Source of the DNA: JAQGLW01 sp035995725 | GTDB lineage: Bacteria; Pseudomonadota; Gammaproteobacteria; Burkholderiales; Burkholderiaceae_D | Direction: 5' to 3' | DNA: 23,382 nucleotides | Assembly: GCA_035995725.1 (NCBI GenBank) | Contig: DASYKE010000171.1 | Coordinates: 1 to 23,382, forward strand | Shown here: positions 7,796 to 15,300 of the stretch, one piece after another | How the letters are laid out: every line of letters begins with the position of its first letter | Numbering within the stretch: position 1 is the first letter of the stretch | The notes under the pieces: generated by a model | Database searches by the model: none | Told to the model about the DNA's origin: nothing | What the model saw: only the letters and a program-made list of their open reading frames with translations | Position numbers and translations under genes: made by a program

Positions 7796-8753
7796 GAATA
7801 CTAAAATTGATAAATGGCTTCTTCTGATTGCGAGCCTGCCGTCCGCTGGAACCACGCCTAGAATGCGCCTTTGGCGTGGCATCAAGGCACTTGGCTGCGT
7901 CCCTCTTCGAGACGGCGCTTATCTGTTACCTGACGGCAAAGAGCATGCCGCGGCTTTGGTAGAACTATCGGAACAGACCAATTCCGAAGGCGGCCAGGCG
8001 TGGGTAGTGGATGTATTGCCTCGGTCGCCGGAAGACAGTGCCGCATTTACCTCCCTGTTTGACCGTGCCGGTGATTACGCCGAGCTTGGCAGCCGGCTGA
8101 GCCAGGCCCGCAAGGCCCTGGCTGCCCAAACCCCTGCCGAAGTCGCAAAAACGGTCAAACGTCTGCGCAAGGAGCTGGAAAACCTTCAGCGTATCGACTT
8201 CTTTCCAGATGATGCGTCTGTCGCCGCACAATCCTCCTGGGCCGACTTCGAGGAGGCTGCCAATGCAATTCTTTCGCCGGACGAACCGCATGCCGAAGCT
8301 CGATCGATTCCTCGGCTGGATATCGACAATTACCAAGGCCGCACGTGGGCAACCCGGCGCCATCTGTGGGTCGACCGGGTCGCGAGCGCCTGGTTGATAC
8401 GGCGCTTCATCGACCGGAACGCAAAGTTCCTGTGGCTCGCCAGTCCGGCCGATTGCCCGACGGATGCGTTGGGATTCGACTTTGACGAAGCAGCATTCAC
8501 GCATATTGGCGAAAAGGTGACGTTCGAGGTGCTGCTGGCAAGTTTTGGCCTCGAAGAAGACCGGGGTCTGGCAAAGCTCGCTTCGCTGGTCCACGCGCTG
8601 GATGTCGGTGGGGCTTCGACTGCGGAAGGAGCCGGCTTCGAGGCAATCCTGTCCGGAGCCAGGTCCCGGCTGAACGACGATGCGCTGCTGGCCGAGATTG
8701 GCGGCGTCCTCGACTCGCTGCACGCCCATTTCAATAAAGAGAGCGCAGCATGA
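7794..8753 (+). CDS. chrB: Chromate resistance regulator ChrB, full length
   Basis: A 319-aa ChrB protein. In characterised chr operons ChrB senses chromate and controls chrA expression. The N-terminal domain (about 1-150) starts WLLLIASLPSAGTTPRMRLW and includes the LGCVPLRDGAYLLP segment. A basic/coiled linker follows (VKRLRKELENLQRIDFFP). The C-terminal ChrB domain (about 180-315) has TWATRRHLWVDRVASAWLIRRFID and the Asp/Glu-rich GFDFDEAAFTHIGEKVTFEVL. Length matches the family. The ATG at 7794 has no ribosome binding site and coincides with the predicted transcription start. It overlaps chrA by 4 nt, indicating coupled expression. Regulation by its own product through the palindrome at the start is likely but inferred. 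Confidence 0.93.
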   Translation: MNTKIDKWLLLIASLPSAGTTPRMRLWRGIKALGCVPLRDGAYLLPDGKEHAAALVELSEQTNSEGGQAWVVDVLPRSPEDSAAFTSLFDRAGDYAELGSRLSQARKALAAQTPAEVAKTVKRLRKELENLQRIDFFPDDASVAAQSSWADFEEAANAILSPDEPHAEARSIPRLDIDNYQGRTWATRRHLWVDRVASAWLIRRFIDRNAKFLWLASPADCPTDALGFDFDEAAFTHIGEKVTFEVLLASFGLEEDRGLAKLASLVHALDVGGASTAEGAGFEAILSGARSRLNDDALLAEIGGVLDSLHAHFNKESAA

Positions 8754-9940
8754 ACCACGTAAACCACATGAGCGACTCCGCATCCTCGCCTCGTTATACC
8801 CTTTGGCAGATGGTTCTGTACATGCTCCGGCTCGGCACGCTCGGCTTTGGCGGCCCTGTAGCGCTCGTAGGCTACATGCACCGCGACCTGGTTGAGGAGC
8901 GCCAGTGGATTAGCGAAGCAGATTACAAGGAGGGACTCGCACTGGCACAGCTTGCTCCCGGCCCGCTGGCCGCCCAGCTCGGCATTTACATGGGCTACGT
9001 CCATTATCGGATTCTCGGCGCCACTCTTGCCGGCCTGGCCTTCGTCATTCCGTCGTTTCTGATGGTGGTTGCCCTTGGCTGGGCCTATGTGCGGTTCGGC
9101 GGACTGTCGTGGATGCAAGCAGTCTTTTATGGCGTAGGCGCTGCCGTTATCGGCATCATCGCCATGAGCGCCAAAAAGCTCACACAAAAGAGCGTAGGGA
9201 AAGACAAGCTTTTGTGGGCAATTTATTTGCTGCTGGCTGCAGCGACGGTGATAACGGAATCCGAGGTCGCATGGCTGTTCATTGCGGCAGGCGTACTGGT
9301 ATGGCTGTTGCGCGCGCCGCCCAGGTGGCTGAGCAAAGGGAGCCTCAACGCAGCAGCCTTTGCGCAGCTTCCCATGGCCGGTAGCGTCATTGGCAGTCTG
9401 GACATATCGCTGCTGACGCAAATCGGGATTTTCTTTGCCAAGGCCGGCGCATTCGTCTTCGGTTCGGGGCTTGCAATCGTGCCCTTCCTGTACGGCGGCG
9501 TCGTAACCGAATATCACTGGCTGACCGACAAACAGTTTGTCGATGCCGTGGCGGTCGCCATGATTACACCGGGACCAGTCGTCATTACGGTCGGGTTCAT
9601 TGGTTATCTGGTTGCCGGGATGTCCGGCGCCACAGTCGCAGCGCTGGCTACTTTCATTCCATGCTACCTGTTCACCATTATCCCTGCGCCTTACTTTAAA
9701 AAGTACGGCAAGCTGCCTGGCGTCATTGCTTTTGTGGACGGCATTACTGCGGCCGCAATCGGCGCCATCGCCGGATCGGTGATCGTGATTGCGAAGCGTT
9801 CGATCATCGACATTCCGACCGCATTGATTGCGTTGGCGACGGTGACGTTGCTATGGAAATTCAAGAAACTGCGAGAACCTGTAATCGTCGCTGCAGCAGC
9901 AGTGCTTGGTTTAATCATCTATCCGTTATTGAAATCATAA
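8750..9940 (+). CDS. chrA: Chromate transporter ChrA
   Basis: A 396-aa two-domain (long-chain) CHR protein that extrudes chromate from the cytoplasm, using the proton-motive force in studied members. The first CHR half has LGTLGFGGPVALVGYMHRDL (about residues 26-45) and LAQLAPGPLAAQLGIYMGY. The second has FFAKAGAFVFGSGLAIVPFL (about 228-247), WLTDKQFVDAVAVAMITPGP, and VGFIGYLVAG. This duplicated pattern is diagnostic. About ten hydrophobic segments are visible. The ATG at 8750 overlaps the chrB stop; an in-frame ATG at 8768 is an alternative start with the same core. It is the transport core of the cluster. Confidence 0.96.
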   Translation: MNHVNHMSDSASSPRYTLWQMVLYMLRLGTLGFGGPVALVGYMHRDLVEERQWISEADYKEGLALAQLAPGPLAAQLGIYMGYVHYRILGATLAGLAFVIPSFLMVVALGWAYVRFGGLSWMQAVFYGVGAAVIGIIAMSAKKLTQKSVGKDKLLWAIYLLLAAATVITESEVAWLFIAAGVLVWLLRAPPRWLSKGSLNAAAFAQLPMAGSVIGSLDISLLTQIGIFFAKAGAFVFGSGLAIVPFLYGGVVTEYHWLTDKQFVDAVAVAMITPGPVVITVGFIGYLVAGMSGATVAALATFIPCYLFTIIPAPYFKKYGKLPGVIAFVDGITAAAIGAIAGSVIVIAKRSIIDIPTALIALATVTLLWKFKKLREPVIVAAAAVLGLIIYPLLKS

Positions 9941-9968
9941 ACACGGGACAGTCAGAACGATCATAACT

Positions 9969-10292
9969 ATGCCAATACCTATTTCTGGTAAAGCCCTTGC
10001 AGACGCAATCCAAAGTTCTGCAATACCGCAAGTGATTGATGTCCGGCGTCAACCTGTTTTCGATGCAAGTCAACGGATGATCGTGAATGCCGTTTGGCGC
10101 AACCCGGAAGAAATCGAAGACTGGATTTTCTCGCTGGATGCCGGTCGAAGCGTAATTGTTTATTGTGTTCATGGCCATCAGGTCAGCCAAGGCTGTGCAG
10201 AACGACTTGAACAAGCAGGCTTTCACTCCAATTATCTTGAAGGCGGCTTCGAGCAGTGGACTGGCGAAAACTACCCGACGATCACCAAATAA
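9969..10292 (+). CDS. Rhodanese-domain protein of the chromate cluster
   Basis: A 107-aa single rhodanese domain. It starts MPIPISGKALADAIQ, contains the CH2A-like IDVRRQPVFDAS segment (about residues 23-34), and has the active loop VIYCVHGHQVSQG (about 62-74) with the catalytic Cys at about residue 65. The C-terminal YLEGGFEQW motif is typical. Rhodanese-like proteins (ChrE) occur in other chromate operons, where their role is unclear; sulfur transfer or repair of redox damage is suggested. It follows chrA by 28 nt and precedes the second ChrB-domain gene by 14 nt, so all are probably one transcript. The orthology to chrE is not settled, so no symbol is given. Confidence 0.88.
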   Translation: MPIPISGKALADAIQSSAIPQVIDVRRQPVFDASQRMIVNAVWRNPEEIEDWIFSLDAGRSVIVYCVHGHQVSQGCAERLEQAGFHSNYLEGGFEQWTGENYPTITK

Positions 10293-10306
10293 TATAGGAG
10301 CTCATC

Positions 10307-10762
10307 ATGAAATGGATTACTCGGGAACGACCAAAAATTGACCGAATTGCCTGCCCTTGGCTGATAGCAAAGTTCATTGATAAAGAGCCAGAGTTTCTGT
10401 ATGTGCCAGCCAAGGAGGTGATGGCGGTGGCCGCCGATACCGGCGCGACCCCATACGACATCCCAGATGTCGAGCTGTCGCATGTCGGTGAGTTGTGCAG
10501 CTTTGACGCCTTCCTGAAGAAGTACCAGCTCACCGATCCAGCGTTGGCGCAACTGGCCGTCATCGTACGCGGCGCCGACACGTCCAGGCTTGACCTGACG
10601 CCCCAATCGCCTGGGCTATATGCGCTTTCGCTGGGATTATCGCAAGTGTTTTCAGACGATCATGAAATGCTCAAGCACGGCATGGTGATGTATGACGCCC
10701 TGTATGCCTGGTGTCGCCACTGCCAGGCGGAGGCCCATAACTGGCCCCCTGCAATGAACTGA
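10307..10762 (+). CDS. Short ChrB-domain protein
   Basis: A 151-aa protein comprising only the ChrB C-terminal domain. RPKIDRIACPWLIAKFIDKE (about residues 9-28) aligns with the WVDRVASAWLIRRFID segment of the full ChrB upstream. It is followed by EFLYVPAKEV, then IPDVELSHVGELCSFDAFL and LAVIVRGADTSRLDL. It lacks the N-terminal DNA-binding-like part, so it is more probably an accessory or enzymatic ChrB-domain protein than a repressor. Cysteines at CPW (about 17-19) and in the C-terminal WCRHC motif (about 138-142) could matter for redox or metal contact. A good ribosome binding site, TAGGAGC, precedes the ATG. The pairing with rhodanese suggests a functional unit. Confidence 0.87.
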   Translation: MKWITRERPKIDRIACPWLIAKFIDKEPEFLYVPAKEVMAVAADTGATPYDIPDVELSHVGELCSFDAFLKKYQLTDPALAQLAVIVRGADTSRLDLTPQSPGLYALSLGLSQVFSDDHEMLKHGMVMYDALYAWCRHCQAEAHNWPPAMN

Positions 10763-10795
10763 TGCTTTTTCCCCTTCTTCCTCACGGAGATTGCC

Positions 10796-12247
10796 ATGAC
10801 ACATTTTATGTTCTTCCGCCGTTTGGGCAGTGGAAGCGACTCAAATGCCTCCGTAGCATCGTCGAGTGATCCTGCACGCGTTGTTCCGGCGCGCACCCGG
10901 ATGCTTTTAGAAGCGCCGATTGTTCCGACGCTCCTGCGGCTGGCGGCACCCAATGTACTCAACCTGCTGGCGATCGCTGGATTGATCACGTTCGACGGGC
11001 TGTTCGTCGGGCGTCTCGGGCCGGATGCCTTAGCTGGCATTTCGCTCGTCTTCCCCTGGGTGATGCTCATGCAGCATGGGGCGGCGAGCGGCATGGGAGG
11101 CGCGGTCTCATCGGCGATAGCCCGCGCGCTCGGCGCCGGCCAGAGAGAGCGAGCGAACGATCTGGCGACTCATGCTTTTCTGCTTGCGCTGATGCTGTCG
11201 GCGCTCTTTTCAGTTCTCATGCTGCTGGCAGGGCCGGTCATCTATCGATGGATGGGCGGGCACGGAGCGATTCTCGAAGCGGCTGTTGCCTATTCGAACG
11301 TAGCGTTCGGCGGTGTGCTGTCGATCTGGATGCTCAACCTGCTCGGCAATGTCGTTCGCGGGACCGGAAACATGGGGTTGCCCGCCACGGTCATCGTAGG
11401 AAGCGTGCTTGGCCACGTCATTATTTCGCCAATGCTGATCTTCGGTATCGGGCCAATGCCGGCGCTCGGAACCGCGGGTGCCGGATGGGGGTTGGTAACT
11501 TCATTCGGCGTGGGAAGCGCCGTGCTGTTGGCATATCTTCGAAGTTCGCGTTCTCTCGTCACGCTGTCTTTCCGTGGAATGCGCTTGAAGCGGGAACTTT
11601 TTGGCGAGTTTTTCCGCGTCGGCGTGCCTGGAATGATCAACGTCGCGATCACGAATATGACTGTGATTACTCTGACTGGCGTAGCAGGTCACCTGGGCAG
11701 GAATACGGCGATCGGTTATGCGATGGGTGCACGCCTGGAATACATCATCATTCCGTTGGGGTTCGGCTTCGGCACCGGAATTGTTGCCCTGGTGGGAACA
11801 AACTGGGGTGCGAAGCAATACGCCCGTGCCCGGGCTATTGCCTGGACGGGCGGTGCGGTCCTCGCGGTTGCCTGCGGAGCAGTTGGTTTGTTTTTCGCAC
11901 TATTTCCACGGCTGTGGATGACTATTTTCACCGGCGAGGAAGAAGTCATTCGCATCGGCGTTTCCTATTTGCGGCTGGTCGGGCCGACCTATGCTCTATA
12001 CGGATTTGGAATAGGGCTGTATTTCGCATGTCAGGGGTACGGCAAGGTGGTGTTTGCGGTGGTTGCAAACGGAATCAGGCTTCTTCTCGCCGCGGGTGGG
12101 GGTGTCATCGCAATGTTTTGGATGGGGGCTGGAGCAGCGGGAATTTTTGCGGCAATTGCATTGGGATTTGTTGTGTATGCCGGGCTTACGAGTATTGCAT
12201 TGTCGCGAATCAGGGTCACCACGCAGGCGAAAGGAGGCGGGTCATGA
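10796..12247 (+). CDS. MATE-family efflux transporter
   Basis: A 483-aa MATE exporter, an inner-membrane antiporter of organic cations or metabolites driven by Na+ or H+. The first ~40 residues are a polar Ser/Ala-rich tail. Then LEAPIVPTLLRLAAPNVLNL begins the first MatE domain, with FVGRLGPDALAGISLVFP (about 69-86). The second domain begins near LFGEFFRVGVPGMINV (about 262-277). GTGIVALVGTNWGAKQYARA (about 327-346) is the conserved second-domain motif. Twelve hydrophobic segments fit. It follows the short ChrB gene by 33 nt, with GGAGA before its ATG, and overlaps the next gene by ATGA. Its substrate is unknown; a chromate role is only suggested by its position. Confidence 0.9.
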   Translation: MTHFMFFRRLGSGSDSNASVASSSDPARVVPARTRMLLEAPIVPTLLRLAAPNVLNLLAIAGLITFDGLFVGRLGPDALAGISLVFPWVMLMQHGAASGMGGAVSSAIARALGAGQRERANDLATHAFLLALMLSALFSVLMLLAGPVIYRWMGGHGAILEAAVAYSNVAFGGVLSIWMLNLLGNVVRGTGNMGLPATVIVGSVLGHVIISPMLIFGIGPMPALGTAGAGWGLVTSFGVGSAVLLAYLRSSRSLVTLSFRGMRLKRELFGEFFRVGVPGMINVAITNMTVITLTGVAGHLGRNTAIGYAMGARLEYIIIPLGFGFGTGIVALVGTNWGAKQYARARAIAWTGGAVLAVACGAVGLFFALFPRLWMTIFTGEEEVIRIGVSYLRLVGPTYALYGFGIGLYFACQGYGKVVFAVVANGIRLLLAAGGGVIAMFWMGAGAAGIFAAIALGFVVYAGLTSIALSRIRVTTQAKGGGS

Positions 12248-12906
12248 AATGTCGCTATTTCACAAATAAGCAACTAATGCGCGACGGCGCATTGTTGATC
12301 GTGGTCGGTTCCTTTTCGTTCGCATCGTGCGCATTCTCGCAAACAGTCAATTTTGATATGGACAGCGTCGGTAAAGCACCGTCCGGCTGGGTTTGCGGTG
12401 CGACAGGAAAAGGCGCTCCTCGCTGGGCCGTTGAAACCGATGCGACTGCGCCCAGCCATCCAAATGTCTTGAAGCAAGACGGTTCGGCCACTTTTCCATG
12501 GTGCGTCAAGGACGACAGCGTCATGACCGATGGAACAGTGGAAGTGAAGTTCAAGCCGATTGCCGGCAAGGAGGACCAGGCCGGAGGACTGGTCTGGCGC
12601 TGGAAGGACGGCAATAACTACTACGTCGCCCGGGCCAATGCGCTGGAAAACAATGTCTCGCTCTATTACACGGCGGACGGGTCGCGCAAGACCATTGCGT
12701 ACAAAAACGCGCCGGTCGCGCCGAACGCATGGCACACTCTACGGGTCACATACAAAGGTGATGCAATTCAGGTCTCGCTTGACGGAAAAGTCGCTATCAA
12801 CGCGAAAGACCGCCATATTTCCGGGGCCGGCAAGGCAGGCGTTTGGACAAAGGCTGACAGCGTAACGCTGTTTGATGACTTCAGTTACGCCGCAACGGTG
12901 CCATAG
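12244..12906 (+). CDS. Secreted laminin-G/DUF1080-like (concanavalin-fold) protein
   Basis: A 220-aa exported protein. The N-terminal signal peptide, with hydrophobic core GALLIVVGSFSFASCAFS (about residues 15-32), ends in a likely SPase I site near AFSQ; a lipobox at FASC is possible but poorer. The mature part is a jelly-roll type domain: VNFDMDSVGKAPSGW, then VEVKFKPIAGKEDQAGGLVW (about 101-120), NNYYVARANALENNVSLYY, WHTLRVTYKGDAIQVSLDGK and the terminal LFDDFSYAA. This is the pattern of family-16/DUF1080-type glycan- or ligand-binding folds. A very strong ribosome binding site, AAAGGAGG (12230-12237), sits 6 nt before ATG 12244. The start overlaps the MATE stop, so the two are translationally coupled. 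Function is unknown. Confidence 0.82.
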   Translation: MKCRYFTNKQLMRDGALLIVVGSFSFASCAFSQTVNFDMDSVGKAPSGWVCGATGKGAPRWAVETDATAPSHPNVLKQDGSATFPWCVKDDSVMTDGTVEVKFKPIAGKEDQAGGLVWRWKDGNNYYVARANALENNVSLYYTADGSRKTIAYKNAPVAPNAWHTLRVTYKGDAIQVSLDGKVAINAKDRHISGAGKAGVWTKADSVTLFDDFSYAATVP

Positions 12907-13044
12907 ATGCCCTTGTTTCGCGCAATAGTCCAGAGGACGACCGAGAAGCGCCCGATATCAGGCGCCAGGCGCGTCTGGACCGGTTCGCGGTCCGAGCGGT
13001 CGCTTCGTTCTGCGATCTTGCTCTCCTTGTTGCCGGCGCAGCGC

Positions 13045-13548
13045 TTACAGCGTTGCCAGGTATTCTTCGTACTGGTCGTACATGCCGCCAAAGCCCTGCT
13101 GCATCGACGCGTGCCCGGCCAGGAAAGTCTGGCGTTCCAGTTCGCTCGCATTGATCGGCTGCGAGCGCAGCGTGAGCGTGGTCTTGCCGCCCTGCTCTGC
13201 CAGCGTCGTGGTGATGAGCATTTCGAGCGGCCAGCTCGGGCTCATGGGATTGCGCGTGCTGTTGCCCTGGGCATCGGCAAAACCGTTAATGAACACGATG
13301 CGCTCGGGCGCGGTGATCTCGCGGTACTGGAACTTGCCCCACATGTCGACGCCGCCGGGGAATACCATCCGGTAGTGGAACACGCCGCCGGCACGCGGCT
13401 CGTGCCTGGCAACCTCGATCGTGCAGCCCTTGGGGCCCCACCATTTTTGCAAGTGCTCTGTCTCGGTCATGGTCTTGAATACGAGATCGCGCGGCGCATT
13501 GAAGACGCGCGTGATGACGAAATCGACATTGGTGTCAGGGCTTTTCAT
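13045..13548 (-). CDS. SRPBCC/AHSA1-domain protein
   Basis: A 167-aa START-like fold protein of the activator-of-Hsp90-ATPase (AHSA1) type. The N-terminus, DFVITRVFNAPRDLVFKTMT (about residues 9-28), is the classic opening. It is followed by LQKWWGPKGCT (about 33-43), the acidic/aromatic ITAPERIVFINGFADAQGN, and the C-terminal LAGHASMQQGFGGMYDQYEE. These small hydrophobic-cavity proteins are commonly paired with an ArsR regulator; the ligand and exact role are usually unknown. The start overlaps the ArsR stop by 14 nt, and AAGGAG lies 6 nt before the ATG. It forms a two-gene operon transcribed leftwards and ends convergent with the secreted-protein gene at 12906. Confidence 0.93.
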   Translation of the reverse strand: MKSPDTNVDFVITRVFNAPRDLVFKTMTETEHLQKWWGPKGCTIEVARHEPRAGGVFHYRMVFPGGVDMWGKFQYREITAPERIVFINGFADAQGNSTRNPMSPSWPLEMLITTTLAEQGGKTTLTLRSQPINASELERQTFLAGHASMQQGFGGMYDQYEEYLATL

Positions 13549-13882
13549 TGTTCTGCTCCTTGGTTTGAAGTTCGATGAGATAGTTCTCGAGCCGATCGAG
13601 GCGCTCGTCCCAGAATTGCCGGTACTGTTCCATCCAGCCGGTGGCGTCGCGCAGCGGTTGCGCCTCCAGCTTGCAAGGGCGCCACTGCGCCTGCCGTCCG
13701 CGTGAAATCAGGCCGGCGCGCTCGAGCACCTTAAGGTGCTTCGTGACGGCAGGCAGACTCATTTGAAAGGGTTCGGCCATCTCGGTAACCGAGGTCTCGC
13801 CCGATGCCAGCCGCGCGAGGATCGCCCTGCGGGTCGGATCGGCAAGCGCCGCGAACGCGGTACTGAGGTGATCTTGCTGCAT
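13535..13882 (-). CDS. ArsR-family transcriptional regulator
   Basis: A 115-aa winged-helix repressor. The opening LSTAFAALADPTRRAILARL (about residues 6-25) is diagnostic of the ArsR subfamily that pairs with SRPBCC proteins. The HTH is TSVTEMAEPFQMSLPAVTKHL (about 31-51), followed by LKVLERAGLISRGRQAQWR as recognition helix and wing. The only cysteine is a single one in the WRPCKLEAQPL stretch, so a classic metal site (CxC) is absent and small-molecule or constitutive sensing is more likely. The ATG at 13882 lies six bases from a perfect palindrome whose right part supplies the weak TAGG ribosome binding site. Autorepression is strongly suggested. Confidence 0.94.
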   Translation of the reverse strand: MQQDHLSTAFAALADPTRRAILARLASGETSVTEMAEPFQMSLPAVTKHLKVLERAGLISRGRQAQWRPCKLEAQPLRDATGWMEQYRQFWDERLDRLENYLIELQTKEQNNEKP

Positions 13883-13887
13883 ATAAA

Positions 13888-13942
13888 ACCTATTGGTTAA
13901 TTAACCAATAGGTAATTTAGTAGACGGGCGGCGGAATGTCAA
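13888..13942 (-). promoter_or_regulatory. ArsR promoter with perfect 26-bp palindromic operator
   Basis: On the reverse strand TTGACA (+ strand positions 13937-13942) and TAAATT (13914-13919) are separated by exactly 17 bp, a strong -35/-10 pair. Immediately downstream is a perfect 26-bp palindrome at 13888-13913, whose half site is ACCTATTGGTTAA. The transcription start would fall inside it, and its end lies 5 nt from the ArsR ATG. Binding would block initiation, as expected of an autoregulated ArsR gene. Confidence 0.8.
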
Positions 13943-14067
13943 GCGTTTTCCGTTTCATGGGTGCGCGCGCTGGCGCCGGCATTTTTCACGGCGGCAACAC
14001 GCGTGCGACAACACCCAGGTTCATTTGCCGCGAGTCCGCAGCCTAAGCGGTAACGCGAGGAGCACAC

Positions 14068-14190
14068 ATGGCTGCCATACCCGCACCGCCTCCGAAGCGA
14101 GCACGGCCGCGCCGAGGCGCCGGCCAGCATATCTGCCTGCATGTTTTTGACCAAGGGGCCGCAGGGTTATTTCTGGGGTTGACGGAGTGA
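14068..14190 (+). CDS. Possible small ORF, 40 aa
   Basis: An ATG at 14068 follows GCGAGGAG at about 7 nt, and the frame runs 40 residues to TGA at 14190. It begins MAAIPAPPPKRARPRRGAG and ends GLFLGLTE. The basic Pro/Arg-rich composition can arise by chance in GC-rich DNA and I recognise no family. A hairpin terminator follows 36 nt downstream and could serve it. The rest of 13943-14363 shows no other gene. Very uncertain. Confidence 0.2.
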   Translation: MAAIPAPPPKRARPRRGAGQHICLHVFDQGAAGLFLGLTE

Positions 14191-14226
14191 AGCCTGGAGA
14201 CGATAGGGGCAATGCTCGGGAAATGA

Positions 14227-14255
14227 AAAGAGCCCGGCACATGGCCGGGCTCTTT
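14227..14255 (-). terminator. Strong hairpin terminator, methyltransferase side
   Basis: A perfect 12-bp stem, AAAGAGCCCGGC / GCCGGGCTCTTT, with a 5-nt loop. Read leftwards it ends in CTCTTTTCATTT. It lies about 110 nt downstream of the methyltransferase stop and is the expected end of that transcript; it could also act on the forward strand. Confidence 0.78.
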
Positions 14256-14363
14256 CATCGACTGAATCCCGGATCGATCAGGAACCGGTGCGCTTGAACA
14301 CTCCTGCCCTCGTCAAGAGCTCTGCAAGAAACGGATCGGGGTAATTAGTCTGAGTCTGCACAG

Positions 14364-15089
14364 TCATGGTACATGTGGCTTGCTGGCGACAAGATTGATC
14401 AGGGTTTCCTCTCGTTCACGGGGAGGTTGCACTCCAAACCATTTTTCAAGCAAGCCCAGATCTTCCCGGCTCCACCACAGGTAAGGATAAGAGATCGATT
14501 CCGGCGGTACGCTAAAGCCAATAGCACGAATGAGCGCCAGATATTCAGGCGCCGATTTTTGCACCTCCATTGGATGGCGGAACAATAGCCTGATGATCCA
14601 CGAATGGATATAACGCCGGGTTGATTCTGCAAACAACAACACGCCGCCGGGCTTGATCACACGAAAAAACTCGCGAATAGCCTGTTCCTGATCGATCAAG
14701 TGATGAAAGGTCTGGTGGCAGAAGAGCAGATCGACACTATTATCCGGAAGAGTCAAATGTGCGCTTGAGCAGTTGATAAATTCAACCGGCAGTCCTGAAT
14801 TGGCAGCCTCCGTTGCAGAGGCCTCAAGCATTTGCGGATCGATATCCATGCCGATCAGGCGTTGCGGCGAAAAATGATCATTGAGCTTGCTGAGCGAACG
14901 CCCCCAACCGCAGCCAACGTCCGCCACCACGGGATAAGCGGGCTGTCGATCCGGAATCAATCGCACAAGGTCATTTATGGCGCAATCCAGCACATGAACG
15001 GTCCAGGTATCGGTTTGCAAAAACCATTTACCGAATGCCGATTCCGGAACATGGGGCTCCAGTGGAGCCATCATCGTTGATGTCTTCAT
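14364..15089 (-). CDS. Class I SAM-dependent methyltransferase
   Basis: A 241-aa methyltransferase of the Methyltransf_11/UbiE-like type. Motif I is VADVGCGWGRSL (about residues 55-66), the SAM-binding glycine loop. The acidic residue of motif II is in LIGMDIDPQML (about 78-88), and motif IV is NSVDLLFCHQTFHHLID (about 111-127), followed by GGVLLFAE. The substrate is unknown. The ATG at 15089 is chosen because AAGGGGA lies 6 nt upstream; an in-frame ATG at 15116 would add nine residues but lacks such a site. It stands alone on the reverse strand and is preceded by the attC-like element. Confidence 0.9.
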   Translation of the reverse strand: MKTSTMMAPLEPHVPESAFGKWFLQTDTWTVHVLDCAINDLVRLIPDRQPAYPVVADVGCGWGRSLSKLNDHFSPQRLIGMDIDPQMLEASATEAANSGLPVEFINCSSAHLTLPDNSVDLLFCHQTFHHLIDQEQAIREFFRVIKPGGVLLFAESTRRYIHSWIIRLLFRHPMEVQKSAPEYLALIRAIGFSVPPESISYPYLWWSREDLGLLEKWFGVQPPREREETLINLVASKPHVP

Positions 15090-15175
15090 AAAATTCCCCT
15101 TCGTGCCGTCTGGCATTCCAAAACTCCGAGCGCCTCAGATACGACTGATCAGTTGTGAAACAGAGGCTGATGGGC

Positions 15176-15287
15176 GCTCTAACGAATGAAAGGGACTTCC
15201 CCGTCCCGAGCGAGCGGTGAGCTAACCTGCGAGCCACAAGGCGCGAAGCGCCGACGTGGCGAGTCAGGTTGGGCGACGTGTTAGAGC
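15176..15287 (-). repeat. attC-like structured element
   Basis: A 112-bp element is bounded by perfect inverted 8-mers GCTCTAAC (15176-15183) and GTTAGAGC (15280-15287), close to integron R'' and R' core sites (RYYYAAC / GTTRRRY). Inside is a long interrupted stem: AACCTG (15224-15229) with CAGGTT (15265-15270), GCCAC with GTGGC, and GGCGC with GCGCC around a GAA loop (15245-15247). A second small hairpin, GGGAC/GTCCC, lies between 15193 and 15208. The spacers are asymmetric (9 and 40 nt), unlike most short attC sites. Read on the reverse strand it begins 13 nt after the stop of a 51-aa ORF, the cassette arrangement. No integrase or second site is visible. Confidence 0.45.
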
Positions 15288-15300
15288 TCGTAAATCGCAT

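Noticed and set aside
8330..9517. Long reverse-strand open frame opposite chrB/chrA
   Set aside because: Antisense shadow of well-recognised chrB and chrA; its composition is not protein-like.
11248..12243. N-terminal extension of the secreted-protein frame through the MATE gene
   Set aside because: It overlaps the MATE gene out of frame. The ATG at 12244 has a strong ribosome binding site and begins a signal peptide.
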